Part shown: piece by piece, positions 23,885-34,236 of the stretch
How the letters are laid out: each line of letters opens with the position of its first letter
Numbering within the stretch: the first letter of the stretch is position 1
NCBI GenBank assembly: GCA_940671915.1
Contig: CALNVZ010003426.1
Location: 3,330,717-3,394,716, forward strand
DNA from: Paracentrotus lividus
Lineage: Eukaryota > Echinodermata > Echinoidea > Camarodonta > Echinidae
DNA length: 64,000 nt
Direction: 5' to 3'
Notes under the pieces: generated by a model
What the model was told of the DNA's origin: nothing
The model's input: only the letters and a program-made list of their open reading frames with translations
Database searches by the model: none
Position numbers and translations under genes: made by a program

Positions 23885-24105
23885 GATCAAAGGTCATATA
23901 GGGGTCAAAAGGTCAGCTTAAATGTCGTCTTTTCTTAAACTTTTTGTTTAACTTTCACTCATTTTTTTTTTATAGCATCAGTTTTGTTCACCCCTGGTAT
24001 AAATTATCCTTGATTAATACCACTTGTGTGTTGATGAGAATGATGAGGTCAAAGGTCATATGGGGGTCAAAAGGTCAACTTAAAGGTCAAGAGGTCATAT
24101 TGCGG
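23885..24105 (+). promoter_or_regulatory. cluster of AGGTCA half-sites inside a repeat
   Basis: Two related blocks, near 23888-23920 and 24049-24103, contain AGGTCA or GGGTCA several times on the same strand. In the second, AGGTCAAAGGTCA is a direct repeat with one-base spacing, the DR1 arrangement bound by RXR/HNF4-type nuclear receptors. The sequence is repeat-borne; function is untested. Confidence 0.4.
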
Positions 24106-24204
24106 GTTTTATTGATAGTGAAATCCGGCGAGACTCGTGGTTTGTTTAATTTCACGAAAAATCAGGCAAATAGATAAAACCGTGGTCTGAACCCATGGTT
24201 TATG

Positions 24205-24390
24205 AGGGCGGCAATAAAGGCCATAATTAATAACTCCTTTAATTAACAAATAAAGTGAAAATATAAACTAAAGCCCAATATCAATTTATGCAAAAATAAG
24301 GTTAATCGTAAAATTAAATATCAAATTTCACTTTATTTGTTAATTTATGGAGGCATTAATAATTAATTATTATGGCCCTGATGACCGCCC
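24205..24390. mobile_element. small palindromic element
   Basis: GGGCGGCAATAAAGGCCATA near the left end and TATTATGGCCCTGATGACCG plus CCC at the right are inverted relative to each other. The inner arms CAAATAAAGTGAAA and TTTCACTTTATTTG are also complementary. About 185 bp, no coding sequence. Confidence 0.55.
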
Positions 24391-24544
24391 ACGGATTTTG
24401 CAGAATCCACCGTCAGGAATATGAGGGCCAGTTTACATATTTTCTGATGCATATATGCGTATCTAAACGGGGGGGGGGGGGCTTTTTTTTCATGGTGCAG
24501 AAGGCGTTGCTAAACAAACAAAAAAGGGGGAAAGGAGGGGGTGG

Positions 24545-24800
24545 ATGTTGTGTGGTCGAATGGATAAGTCGGCGGACTGACGATCACGAGGTACGTGGTA
24601 CGAATCCCCTCCATTCCACTAATGTCCTTTGGTAAGATATTAATCTACAATTTGCCAGACTTGACCCAAGACTGGTAGGAAGAAATTCATTGAATGCCTA
24701 AAGCGCCCTTTATTAGGGCAGCTATGGCTATTGCCGGGTAATAATATCAGCTGCGCCACTGAATGGTTTATTAGATAGTCGCCGTTATTATTAATGGAAA
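24545..24800 (+). mobile_element. tRNA-derived SINE
   Basis: The head resembles a tRNA (Ser/Leu-like): TGTGGTCGAATGGATAAG matches an A box region, and GGTACGAATCC at 24597-24607 a B box with one change from GGTTCGAATCC. A non-tRNA body follows and the sequence ends in GTTATTATTAATGG. Such heads supply the internal RNA polymerase III promoter of SINEs. It is not a tRNA gene: no acceptor stem closes around the boxes. Confidence 0.65.
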
Positions 24801-25310
24801 GGGGGAAAAGGGGGCGGGGGAAGGAAAAAATAAGAAAATTAGAGAGAGAAAGGGAAAAGAAGAAAAGGCATTAAGATAAGATCAAGTAGAAAATAATTCG
24901 AAAACTTGCGACACCAGGCGAGACTCCAGAATGGGCGCTGCTTGATTCCAACATCAATTGCCAGTCAGTGGAGGGGGGGGATTGTCCTCGGGGTTAGTTG
25001 TCCGGGATGTAATTGTCCGGGGTAATTTTCCGGGGGGTAATTGTCCGGGGGGTAATTGTCCGGGGGGTAATTGTCCGGGGGAAGTTGTCCGGGGTAATTA
25101 TCCGGGGGGAATTGTCCTCGGGGTAATTGTCCGGGGGTCAATTGTCCGGGGGGTAGTTGTCCGGGGGGTTATTGTCCGGGGGTAATTATCCGGGGGGTAA
25201 TTGTCCTCGGGGGTAATTGTCCTCGGGGGGTAATTGTCCGGGGGTAATTGTCCTTGGGGTAATTGTCCGGGGTAGTTGTCCGGGGTAATTGCCCGGGGGG
25301 ATAATTGTCC

Positions 25311-26002
25311 TGATACGATCATTTTCATCAAACCAGTCTGCATGGCGCCGTTCAGGATGACCAATAACTTCGGTAGCCGTTTGGTAGACCTTCGTTTTGA
25401 GGTCAGACCACAGATGAGAAGATGAAGCTGTAACAGGTGGGACAGTATCAAGGGCAGCATCCAGTTTGTTGGCTAGTTCTCTAGATTTTTCTGGGATGTG
25501 CAGAACAGATACATTTAACCGCTTGCATTGTTTTGGTGCAGTTTTCCGATGAGGAGACTTAAACACTACTTTCAGCTTTGTGCGTATCATGCGATGGTCA
25601 GTGTCAACGTCTGCACCACGCATTGCCCGGGTGTTGCAAATGTCGGTGATATCCCTTCTCCGGGTAAGTACATAGTCAAGGAGATGCCAGCGCTTTGAAC
25701 GAGGGTGGGACCAAGAATAGTACCACTAATCTGGATTGTTGAAGAAAGTGTTGGATAATGCAGATTCAAATTCAGTACAAAGTGACAGCAACATTGCACC
25801 ATTGCTGTTCATCTTCCCTTTGCCAAACTTGCCAAGAACATTGCTCCAGGTTGTGAAGTCGTTGCCAACACGGGAATTGAAATCTCCAAGGATGATGATT
25901 TTGTCAGACTTGTCCACAGACTGGAGAGTTACTGCGAGTTGGTCATAGAATTGATCCTTTGTCTCATTAGTATGTGTCATAGTAGGTGCATATACACAGA
26001 TA
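25311..26002 (-). pseudogene. LINE endonuclease domain, C-terminal part
   Basis: On the minus strand the translation reads ICVYAPTMTHTNETKDQFYD, then KIIILGDFNSRVG (the GDFN motif of exonuclease-endonuclease-phosphatase fold LINE endonucleases), VLGKFGKGKMNSNG, LDYVLTRRRDI and VDTDHRMI (catalytic DH). This order is that of the apurinic-type endonuclease of non-LTR retrotransposons often annotated as craniofacial development protein 2-like. It is broken by at least one stop or frameshift near 25735. The N-terminal part of the same domain lies at 31510-31770, separated by the transposon at 26006-31507; the downstream side is cut by the foldback-type element. Confidence 0.85.
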
Positions 26003-27279
26003 ATAGGTTTTCCCGGTCACTTTCATACAAATATCATTTGAATCTATTTTAAGATCATTCAATTTCACCACAGTTGTGATCGTTTGGGCCAACCTCCATT
26101 TAAACTTACATTAAGTTCGTTCAATTCATTTATTTATGCAATGATCTTTTTAAATGTGCCAAGTCGATTTTAAAAAGTAGCATAAGCGTTTAAAGAATTT
26201 TGATTCAATTTCATTTTTGCTTCGTTTGAGATTTGAATCCTTGTAAAGCATTCTTCGAATCAGTCATCTAAGTTTAGATAAAGAACATTCAACTTTAAAA
26301 TTGGAAATGTTTGATATTTCTTTTCGCTCGATCGAATTAATTATCCGTGCAACACATTTAGAAAAAGAGTCGTTTGCATTGAAACTGTATGCATAGATTA
26401 TTAGAAATATGCATTCAAATTCAAATGGGGATGGCCTCGGACTTTCTTAGGTCATTCAAATTCATTATAAGGCAAGCATGTTAAAAATAAGTGTATTCTA
26501 TTTAAGATTCATTCGTCAAGAAGATATGATATTGTAGGTTATCAAAACGGTTTACCATGACTTTGTTTACCCTGCAGCCATGGATAAGTCCCTCATAGCA
26601 ATGAAAATGAAATAGTGGATGTAAAGGCAAAAAGAAAGAACACTGGACACGCACATATAATTTATTATAGGTTTTCCCGGTCAATATCACACATATGTCA
26701 TTCAAACATGTTTTAAGATCATTCAATTTCACGCCAGTTGTGATCGTTCGGGCTAATCGCCATTCAAACTTATTTTACGCTCTATCTGTTTTCTTATTCA
26801 TGCAACAATCTTTCCAAATGTACCAAGTTAATCTAAAAATATAGCATATAAGTTTAAAGAATGTTCAATCAATTTCATATTAGGTTCTTTTGATTTTTTT
26901 ATCCTCGCAAAACAGTCTTCGAATCAAACATCTAAGTTCAGACAAAAGACTTTCAATTTAAGGAATGGGAAATCTGAATATTTACTCTCGCTCGTTCTAC
27001 TTGATTATTTCTGAAACATATTTAAGAGAAGGATCATTCACAATGATACTTAGTGCATAAAATATGACAAATATGCGTTTAAGTTAAGATGGCGATGGCG
27101 CCGGCCTTTCTTCAACCAATCAAGTTCATTAAAGGGCAAGCATCTTTCAGTTAAGTGAATTCCATTTAAGGTGCATCCAATTGCAATAAGAATACCAGTC
27201 GTTATAAGTAAAGGGATGTTTTCACTGGACACGTGAACGTTTTGCGAAGGATGAGATGCCATATCCAACAGTCGCTTTT

Positions 27280-27720
27280 AAGTTTTTGCCGCATTAATAA
27301 CCTTTTGCTGATTTAAAAACGACTGTTGTCTCAAACATTCTATCGTTCGCAAAACATTCGCGTACCTTGTGAAAACCTCCCAAAAGGGGTGTTTTCACGG
27401 CACTCGCGAACGTTTTGCGAATTGCGATTTGCGAAAAGTAACAGTCGTTCTTTATGCACTAAAAACTTTTGCCATATAGAAATGTCTCTACTGCATTAAA
27501 AACGACTGTTGGAGTTTCTCATATCGCAATGTCCAAAACTTATAAGTTCTCCCTGAAAACGGGCTCGCAAAAGTTTTGCGATTTGAAATTTAGGAAATAC
27601 CAACAATCGTTTTTATGCAGCAAAAGCTTTTTTAGCGGCAAAATCTTTATCCCAAAGAGAAAAAAACGTCTGTTGGACTTTCTCACATCGAAATCCGAAA
27701 AAAACCTTCGCGAGCCCCTT
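27280..27720. repeat. alternating inverted modules upstream of the transposase
   Basis: AAAACGACTGTTG and its complement occur in alternating orientation near 27315, 27440, 27495, 27600 and 27662, each next to CATTAAAAAC or TTTATGCAG and CAAAAG words. A 72-bp imperfect palindrome at 27348-27419 (CGCAAAACATTCGCG ... CGCGAACGTTTTGCG) lies within. Such arrays near transposon ends often bind the transposase; here that is inference. Confidence 0.6.
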
Positions 27721-27810
27721 GGCATCCACCTTTGAGCCGATGTTCTCCTCTACTCTGTTCATTCTCACTCTTGTTGCTGTACTGGTCACTTACTCCGTTT
27801 GGCTTAGACC

Positions 27811-28907
27811 ATGGCAGATAATCTTCATGTACGTTATAAAGTTACCTCGAATCAGGACAGAAGAAGATTGATAGATGCATTTGAGAGTGAGGATAGGGAC
27901 TACCTCGAGCTCGCAGATCATCTTCGAATAAAGCGGGCAACAGCACGATCGATTGTGGCGACTTACGTGCGCGAAGGTCGACACGACAAACTTGATAGAG
28001 GAGGAAGGAAACATTCTAAGATGGATGGAGAAATGAGGGCTCGTCTGAGATTCATCATAGACCACAACCCTATGCTTACCCTGGGGCAAATGAAGGCTGA
28101 CCTTCAGGCATCGATGCCCCAAAAGCCCGAGGTGAGTTGCAGCACAATCGCAAGGGCAATTAGATGGCATAATGATTACCGTCAAACTTGTAGAAGATGT
28201 CCCTGATGCCAGAAATTCCCCGCGTGTTTTAGACATCCGAGCTACTTACGCCCAGTGGTTCATGGAACAGGGAGTCGTAGCGCACCTCGTTTTCACTGAT
28301 GAGACCGGTTTCAACATCTGGACACGTCGGTCCTTTGGACGTGCCCTTCGCGGCCTACCAGCTAGAAGAGTGGTACACGGACAGAACTGCACCGTGACAT
28401 TCGCCATTTCCGCTGATCGATGATGTCGGATTAGTACATCACACCATAGCGTCTGAGACCGTAACCAGAGAGTCCTTTGAGGCGTTTCTGGCGGATACTG
28501 CGCAGCAGTGCACCCAACTCTTTCTGGAAGGAGAGGCCGTGTACATCATTTATGATAACGCCCGCCCACATGTGAGAGCTGAACTTCCACCAGGTGTTGC
28601 GCCCAATATTCAGCTCAAGCTATTACCACCTTACTCACCTTTCTTGAATCCTACGGAAAATGCCCACTCATCATTCAAAGCTGCACTGAAAGCGATCCTC
28701 GCACGTCCCGAATGGCAAAGGAGAGTGGGGGATCGGGATGGCGCCCAGGAGGCAGGAGTCAATTTGCAACAGTGGAGAAGGGACATCGTCCAACAAGCTG
28801 CAAGAATGTGTGTAGACGTCATCACTCAAGAGAAATGCAGGCACTGGCTTGGACATACACAAATTCACATTCCAAGGTGCCTTGCTCGTGAAATTATCGA
28901 CGGCTGA
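27811..28907 (+). pseudogene. IS630/Tc1-like DDE transposase, frameshifted
   Basis: The frame from 27811 encodes a helix-turn-helix region (YLELADHLRIKRATARSIVA) and a second winged-helix-like stretch (LTLGQMKADLQASMPQKPEV). The frame changes near 28165 and again near 28420. The catalytic domain shows VFTDETGFNIWTRRSFGRA (first Asp), YIIYDNARPHV (second Asp) and LPPYSPFLNPTEN (Glu). The last two acidic residues are 33 residues apart, one fewer than in classical Tc1. Family members cut and paste DNA at TA sites. It lies inside 26670-30204, whose ends it probably recognised. With two frameshifts but otherwise well-kept sequence it appears recently inactivated. Confidence 0.85.
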
Positions 28908-29463
28908 GTTTATAAAGACTTTGTGTATCATGATATTACCCTGGATTTATCCAGGTTCTTGATATCAACAACAATGTAAAAATGGATGTAAAGATGAAAA
29001 GAAAGAACCCTGAACATGTACACATCACTTTCAGTAACACGAATTGTTCCCATGAACTGTATAAATCCCTCACAATCATTACATAAATGATATAAATATG
29101 AAAAGGATTGAAAAGCATGAAAAAAAAAATATATGTACTTGAAAAACGAAATAAATATCAGGTGATTGTTTACGACCAGAGATAAAGAATGTGTTTCATG
29201 GACTATACAAGTCCCTTGAAGAATAATATAAATCATATGAAAATGGTTTGAAAAGAATATTTTTTTTTAAAAGAGAGAAAAAAAAAGAAGAAAGAAATAT
29301 AATATACTTGAGAAAAACATTAAAATATCAGATGATAGACAAAAATGAAAAATGTCTATAAAGGATATACACCTGGGAAAAAGAAGAAAATACGTAAAAA
29401 TATATACACACGCAGGTGTGATTAGACTATTTAGACGAAGTCACATAAGTGAAATAATAAAGG

Positions 29464-29464
<1 letters not shown>

Positions 29465-29542
<78 letters not shown>
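29465..29542. repeat. (TG)n then (TA)n microsatellite
   Basis: About 17 TG dinucleotides followed, after a short interruption, by about 20 TA dinucleotides. Confidence 0.9.
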
Positions 29543-29544
<2 letters not shown>

Positions 29545-31509
29545 TGAAGATGGGTCAAAAAGAAATCTTAAAATTTAAACACAACAGCAGCCGCATGCTG
29601 CCCCCCCCATCAAAATTAATAAGGGGTTCGAAAGTTTTTTTTATTAGACGTCATAAACTGCATTGAATTATTTGACTAAAACGACGTTTCAAGTAAACAG
29701 AGGCATGCTATGAAATGTGTGTTATGTGAAATATGTATGGGATAAGGGAAACATAAAACAAAGACCAACATGTTTATCAAACATAAACGGAATCTAAAGT
29801 GAATGAATATTCCTTTAAATTGAATTCTTCAAAATGAAATAGATTGCCCGAACAGGCTCATCTGATTCCTAAATGTGATGCATTTTAAATTGAATGCACT
29901 AACGTCTAAAGTAAGTGAACAAAATGAAAAATTGTATGTACCTTAATGAATTTGTTTGCACTGTTAAGGGACGTATTTGCAATAACAATTAAACAAATGA
30001 GGGTAAATAAGATTGCATGCTCTTAATGGAATCGGTCTTACTCTCATAATTGAATCGAATGCATTTAAAATAAAGCATCGTGCCTATGAATGAACCACAT
30101 TTGAAATTTAAAATGCGATACCGATCGGAAAACGTTATCGCTTGAATTTGAATGCACCTTTAATAGGTTTGAATGACAAAGCTTTGAAATTGACCGGGAA
30201 AACCTATATTGAAAGTAATATTAAGACTTGTATGTTTCCCTATTAAAAATCAAGACTCGATTTTCACATGGACCTATTATATGAAAGAAAAGGCATAAGA
30301 AAAGGCCTGTATATGCCCCATATAAAAATATCTATATTATCTGTAATGTCCGAACTAAAAGAAGGAAAAAAATCCATTAAGAAATGTGTCTTTAAGTATC
30401 TTCGACTTAATGCAAGACGTAAAGATTAAAAGAAAGAAACAAAGCAACAACAAAAATAGAGCAAAATACAAAATTGACACAGAAAAATAGACAACAGCCT
30501 ATGTTATATATTTTAAATAACCTTAAAAGACAATACAAAGCCCCAATTTTTAAAGTGGCGGATCCAGGATTTATGGGGGCCAAAATTTATATTTCAGATT
30601 CTTGTACAGTCAATTTTTTTTTTATTTATTTTTATTTTTTTGCGTTACGCTGACCGAGCAAAAGGAGCGGGGAGGTTGGGAGAAGGGGGGGGTAGGTGTA
30701 AGAATATTCGGCATCGGTCATCCTCACAGTCATATTTCACCCGTGGTAGGGGTAGGGTTTAGTCGGTCATCCATAAATAATGTATCCTGGTTTTTTTATT
30801 TATTTATTTTTTTTTTTTTTTTTGGGATGTTTTAATTTGGGCGCTCCGCAAAATACCAGATTTTTTGCACTTTTTTCTCATTATGGGCTCCGGTGAGGTG
30901 GGGGGGGGGGGGGTTCCAAGCTCGTCAGGCTCCTTTGAATCTCCTCAATGGAATCACGGATTAATTATAATTTCAGATGAAATCCTATTTTAAAACATGA
31001 TTTAAAGGATAAGCCTAATAATTATAGGCACACCAATGCTATGAAAATCTTGTATAATGCGAAAATATATAGAGAATGAAGGGAAAACAAAAACATAAAC
31101 AGAATTTTAAACTGAATGGAAGTTTCTTAAAATTGAGTTCCTCTAAATGAAATTGATTGCCCAAACAGGCTAATTGGGCTCCTAAAAACGATGCCTCGTT
31201 AATATGAATGAACATAATGCGATTTTGTACATACATTAATGAACTTGTATGCACGTTTAAAGATCTTGTTGCTGTATAAGTAAATTAAGTACGGTTAAAA
31301 TGGGATTGAATACAATACATGGAAATGGTTTTGCCCCAATTATGAATTGAATGCTCTTAAAATAAAGCTTCGTGACTATGAATGAACTTGATTCCCCGTA
31401 TTTTAAAATTAAAATGCCGATATCGATCGGAAAAAGGTATCGCTTGAATTTGAATGAACCTTCTATAGGTTTGAATGACAAACCTATGAAATTGGGTGGG
31501 AAAACCTTA

Positions 31510-31770
31510 GTCAAGTGACTGGGAATTATCCAACTTGGCAGTTAGTCTGATCAGCCGTGGAGATATTGGTTTTGGCTGAGACTGCAGGCTTCTTGCAAGC
31601 TGGAGAGTGCAAAATCTACACCTGCTTCACTTAGTCCATCTACAGGGTGACCAGACCAGAAGAAAGTATAGTTCTGCTCTTTTATCTGTCCTTGCCCTTT
31701 CAGACGAGTTTCTTGAAGGGCTGCTATATGTCGATACCATATCGATGTAGTTCTCTGTCTACCAGTGCTG
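31510..31770 (-). pseudogene. LINE endonuclease domain, N-terminal part
   Basis: On the minus strand the translation contains TALVDRELHRYGIDI and ALQETRLKGQGQ (the QET motif with catalytic Glu), then NYTFFWSGHPVD. This is the beginning of the endonuclease whose remainder is at 25311-26002. A 2-base excess near 31715 shifts the frame and stops follow near 31548. Beyond about 31775 it is cut by the element at 31778-33290. Confidence 0.8.
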
Positions 31771-31777
31771 TGCGTCG

Positions 31778-33290
31778 CTAGCCCGTAACTAGGGGGGGGA
31801 GGTTCAGGGGGTTCGAACGAACCACCCCCCCCCCGCAGGCGAGCAGGGTCCGCTTGACAAGAAAATTTTTTAAAAACCCACGTTTTTTGCAGAAATGCAG
31901 CAGATACTTGAATAGATTAGAAGATTAAAACAATTTTGCTTTCAGTCCCCTACATGTAAATCTCTATGCTCGCGCTTCGCCCTCGCAACTTTTTTTTTTT
32001 TTTTTTTTTTTTTTGGGGGGGGGGGATGATAATCATGTTTTTCAGAACAAATACGCAAGGAATTACACTTAAACCATTTCGCAGGAATGTTTTCGTTTGC
32101 AGTTGTGTTCTATTTTTATATTTTAAATGATGTTATCTTCAATTTTAGGAAATGATATAACAGAAATAAGCCTAATGGCAGAGGCGGTGGAACGAGGGGG
32201 GGGGAGGGAGGGGGCACACGTGACCCCCCCCCCCTTTTCATCCACCATAAAAGTACCCCTACCCTTTTATAAGCTAAAAAGTGTCGTCTTTATACTAAAA
32301 AGAAGCCTTTCAGAGTTTTGAAAAGTCCCGTGGACAATTTTTGTTTTAAAAGGGGCTCTTTTAATATTCAAAAGGGCCCCTTTGTTACTCCATATGTCTT
32401 TAAAAACTCGAAATTTTCGGCTCGCTCTTCGCTCAAAGTTTTCTACTCTCGCTTTGCACTTGAGGATATTGGGGTCTAACAGAGGTGGTGGAACCGGGGG
32501 ACACGGGGCAGAGTGCCTCTTTTCTTAGCTTAAAAATGCCTATTTTTTACCAAAAAGAAGCCTTTCATACTCTTTAAAAGTCCCATAAAAGGTGTCACTT
32601 ACAATAAAGTACCCCTTTCTTTACTTCATAATTATGTCTTTTAAAACCCCAAATTTTCCTGCTCGGTCGCTATGCGACTTCGCACTGTAAAGTTAACAAA
32701 CAATAAGTATAAAAAAGGGTTGGACCCAGTGCACTCTGCTGGAGACTGACAAACCTTGTCAAAAGAATAGGTGTAATTGTGTTTGGGCTAGATTGAGGGT
32801 GGTTAAAGCTAAGATTATTAATGAGCCAGGATTATTATGTATCTTCAACATGGATCCTAAAAAGAGTCTATAAGGCACAATTTTTAGCTTAAAACTTGCA
32901 GCTCGCGGATACTAAATAGGCTCTATATTGCACAATAAACTCCAACTTTGATCTCAAAATTTTGGGCTCGCGCTTCGCGCTCGCATTCCTTTATATTCAT
33001 TACTAAATGAACAATAAAAAATAAAAGCCATTAAGATTCCTAAAATGTTCAGCTCGCGCTTCGCGCTCGCGGATACTATAAATAGGGTCTATAATGCACA
33101 ATTAACCCCAGTTTTGAGCTTCGTGCTCGCGGATATTGAATAGAGTCTATAATCATGATAATGTTTACTCCAAGTTTAACTCAAAATTTTCGGCTCGCGC
33201 TTCGCGCTCGAAAAAAAAATCATTGAAAAAGGTCCACTTCTTCAGATTTCGAAACCCCCCCCCCCCGTAAAAATCCTAGTTACGGGCCTG
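31778..33290. mobile_element. 1.5-kb element with GCCCGTAACTAGG ends
   Basis: GCCCGTAACTAGG near 31781 is inverted at the right end (CCTAGTTACGGGCCTG ending at 33290), matching the ends of 9470-9878. The interior consists of repeated modules: poly-G/poly-C runs with GAGGCGGTGGAAC or GAGGTGGTGGAAC, AAAAAGAAGCCTTTCA, and four or more copies of GCTCGCGCTTCGCGCTCG. No coding sequence. No clean target duplication was found. Confidence 0.6.
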
Positions 33291-33470
33291 CACTGTTAAG
33301 TTTTGACGTTTCTTTTCACAAAATTAATTAAGTGATTAAATACTACACATTGTAGCACTAGTAAACGTATTTGTAATAACATTATGTATTACAGGAACCG
33401 CTGGGAGACTAGTTAATAAAGAGTAGAAGAGGCTACCGTGAGTAATAAGTGAAAATCATTATCATTATTA

Positions 33471-33880
33471 ACGAAAGAACGTGTACCCACTTAAGAATCC
33501 CAGATCCTTGTTCATTCCATCGCCCTCAAAACTCCTACTCTTAACAATTACCCGCAGTTCCGCAATTCTTCTTTCTTCAGCTGAGTTGTATCTCCCCCCG
33601 AATATACATACTCTAATATCATTGATTGAGTGTCCGGGTAGGCAGAAGTGTCTAGCAACCGGGAGGTCAGCGCGCTTTTTCTGGATGGAGGATTTGTGGT
33701 TGTTGAATCTCATTCTGAATTTTGTGCTTGTTTCCCAAATAAATATGGCATCGGGACAGCGCGGGCAATTCAAACAGTACAATATGTTACTGGCATCACA
33801 GTTGTATCTCTGTGGATGCAGAGTGACATTCTCAGAGATCTTAACTGTGGTGCCAGTGGTGGTGCAGGAGTGGTCAACGT
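33471..33880 (-). mobile_element. Penelope-like element fragment, GIY-YIG endonuclease region
   Basis: The minus-strand translation shows TTVKISENVTLHPQRYNCDA, then a cysteine-containing NILYCLNCPRCPDAIFIWET and RFNNHKSSI, ADLPVARHFCLPGHS, and a C-terminus with KDLGFLSGYTFF. This matches the GIY-YIG endonuclease region at the C-terminal end of Penelope-like retroelements. It is a fragment without the reverse transcriptase. A further piece in the opposite orientation lies at 34131-34236. Confidence 0.7.
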
Positions 33881-34130
33881 TGACTCTAGATCCAAAGCTA
33901 GAGGAAATAGTTGGTGAACGACCTCTGCATGCCAAGCGACAGCCTCCCAATCTCATAAAATTGCTTGTAAGCACCAAACTCCCCAGGCGCGGATCCAAGA
34001 AAATCTCATTGAATGCATTTCGGGGGCCCAATTGTCTGGGAACAAAAGCGGCTCTATTATGTTTACGCGTGGGCCCGGTAAGTTCATTGTGTGACTCCAG
34101 TCTGCGTCCGCTACTGCTCCCTACACCGAG

Positions 34131-34236
34131 GCCTCCTGGAGGCAACACCCCTTGCGACAAACCCAGATGTCAAATCTGTAAACATATCATTACTGGCATC
34201 ACAGTGAAGATCTCTGAGAATGTCACTCTGAAAATT
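34131..34236 (+). mobile_element. Penelope-like element fragment, opposite orientation
   Basis: The plus-strand translation NTPCDKPRCQICKHI, with its CxxxxCxxC cysteines, followed by TGITVKISENVTL is the segment that normally precedes the GIY-YIG region. The same VKISENVTL piece occurs on the minus strand at about 33830-33850, so two partial copies lie head to head. Confidence 0.6.

Larger units (their letters stand above)
23214..25310. mobile_element. foldback-type element with GGACAATTACCCCC arrays at both ends
   Basis: The left end (23214-23315) holds about seven copies of GGACAATTACCCCC. The right end (24975-25310) holds more than twenty inverted copies (GGGGTAATTGTCC). Inside the arrays, 23320-23530 and 24795-24960 are inverted repeats of each other (TGATGTTGGAATCAAGC, TTGATCTTATCTTAATG). 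This organisation is that of foldback elements. The loop contains AGGTCA clusters, a small palindromic element and a tRNA-derived SINE. The right end abuts the LINE fragment at 25311. Confidence 0.65.
26670..30204. mobile_element. inner IS630/Tc1-like transposon carrying a transposase
   Basis: The ends GGTTTTCCCGGTCAATATCA and (inverted) GGTTTTCCCGGTCAATTTCA are flanked by TATA on both sides, with TA the expected target duplication for this superfamily. Both subterminal regions are unusually rich in ATTCAA/TTGAAT words. In order it contains the left subterminal region, inverted CAACAGTCGTTTTT modules (27280-27720), the transposase at 27811-28907, a TG/TA microsatellite and the right subterminal region. 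Confidence 0.8.
26006..31507. mobile_element. outer copy of an IS630/Tc1-like transposon inserted in a LINE
   Basis: The left end GGTTTTCCCGGTCACTTTCA and the right end (GAAATTGGGTGGGAAAACC) are inverted. About 500 bp of subterminal sequence after the left end is repeated at 26670-27175, and about 490 bp before the right end (31015-31507) resembles 29710-30204. Removing this segment with a TA duplication restores the LINE reading LTIICVYAPTM. The stretch 26570-26665 resembles 28975-29030 in the same direction, so this outer copy is an internally deleted relative that later received the inner copy. A repeat with GTGGCGGATCCAGG and poly-G (30556-30915) lies in its right part. Confidence 0.75.

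Noticed and set aside
24545-24640. tRNA gene
   Set aside because: A and B boxes are recognisable but the B box is altered and no acceptor or anticodon stem closes; a SINE body follows.
24958-25460. Repetitive GNCPGG and TITPRTI proteins
   Set aside because: Translations of the GGGGTAATTGTCC minisatellite.
27790-28236. 148-codon minus-strand open frame
   Set aside because: Antisense shadow of the transposase; motifs are on the plus strand.
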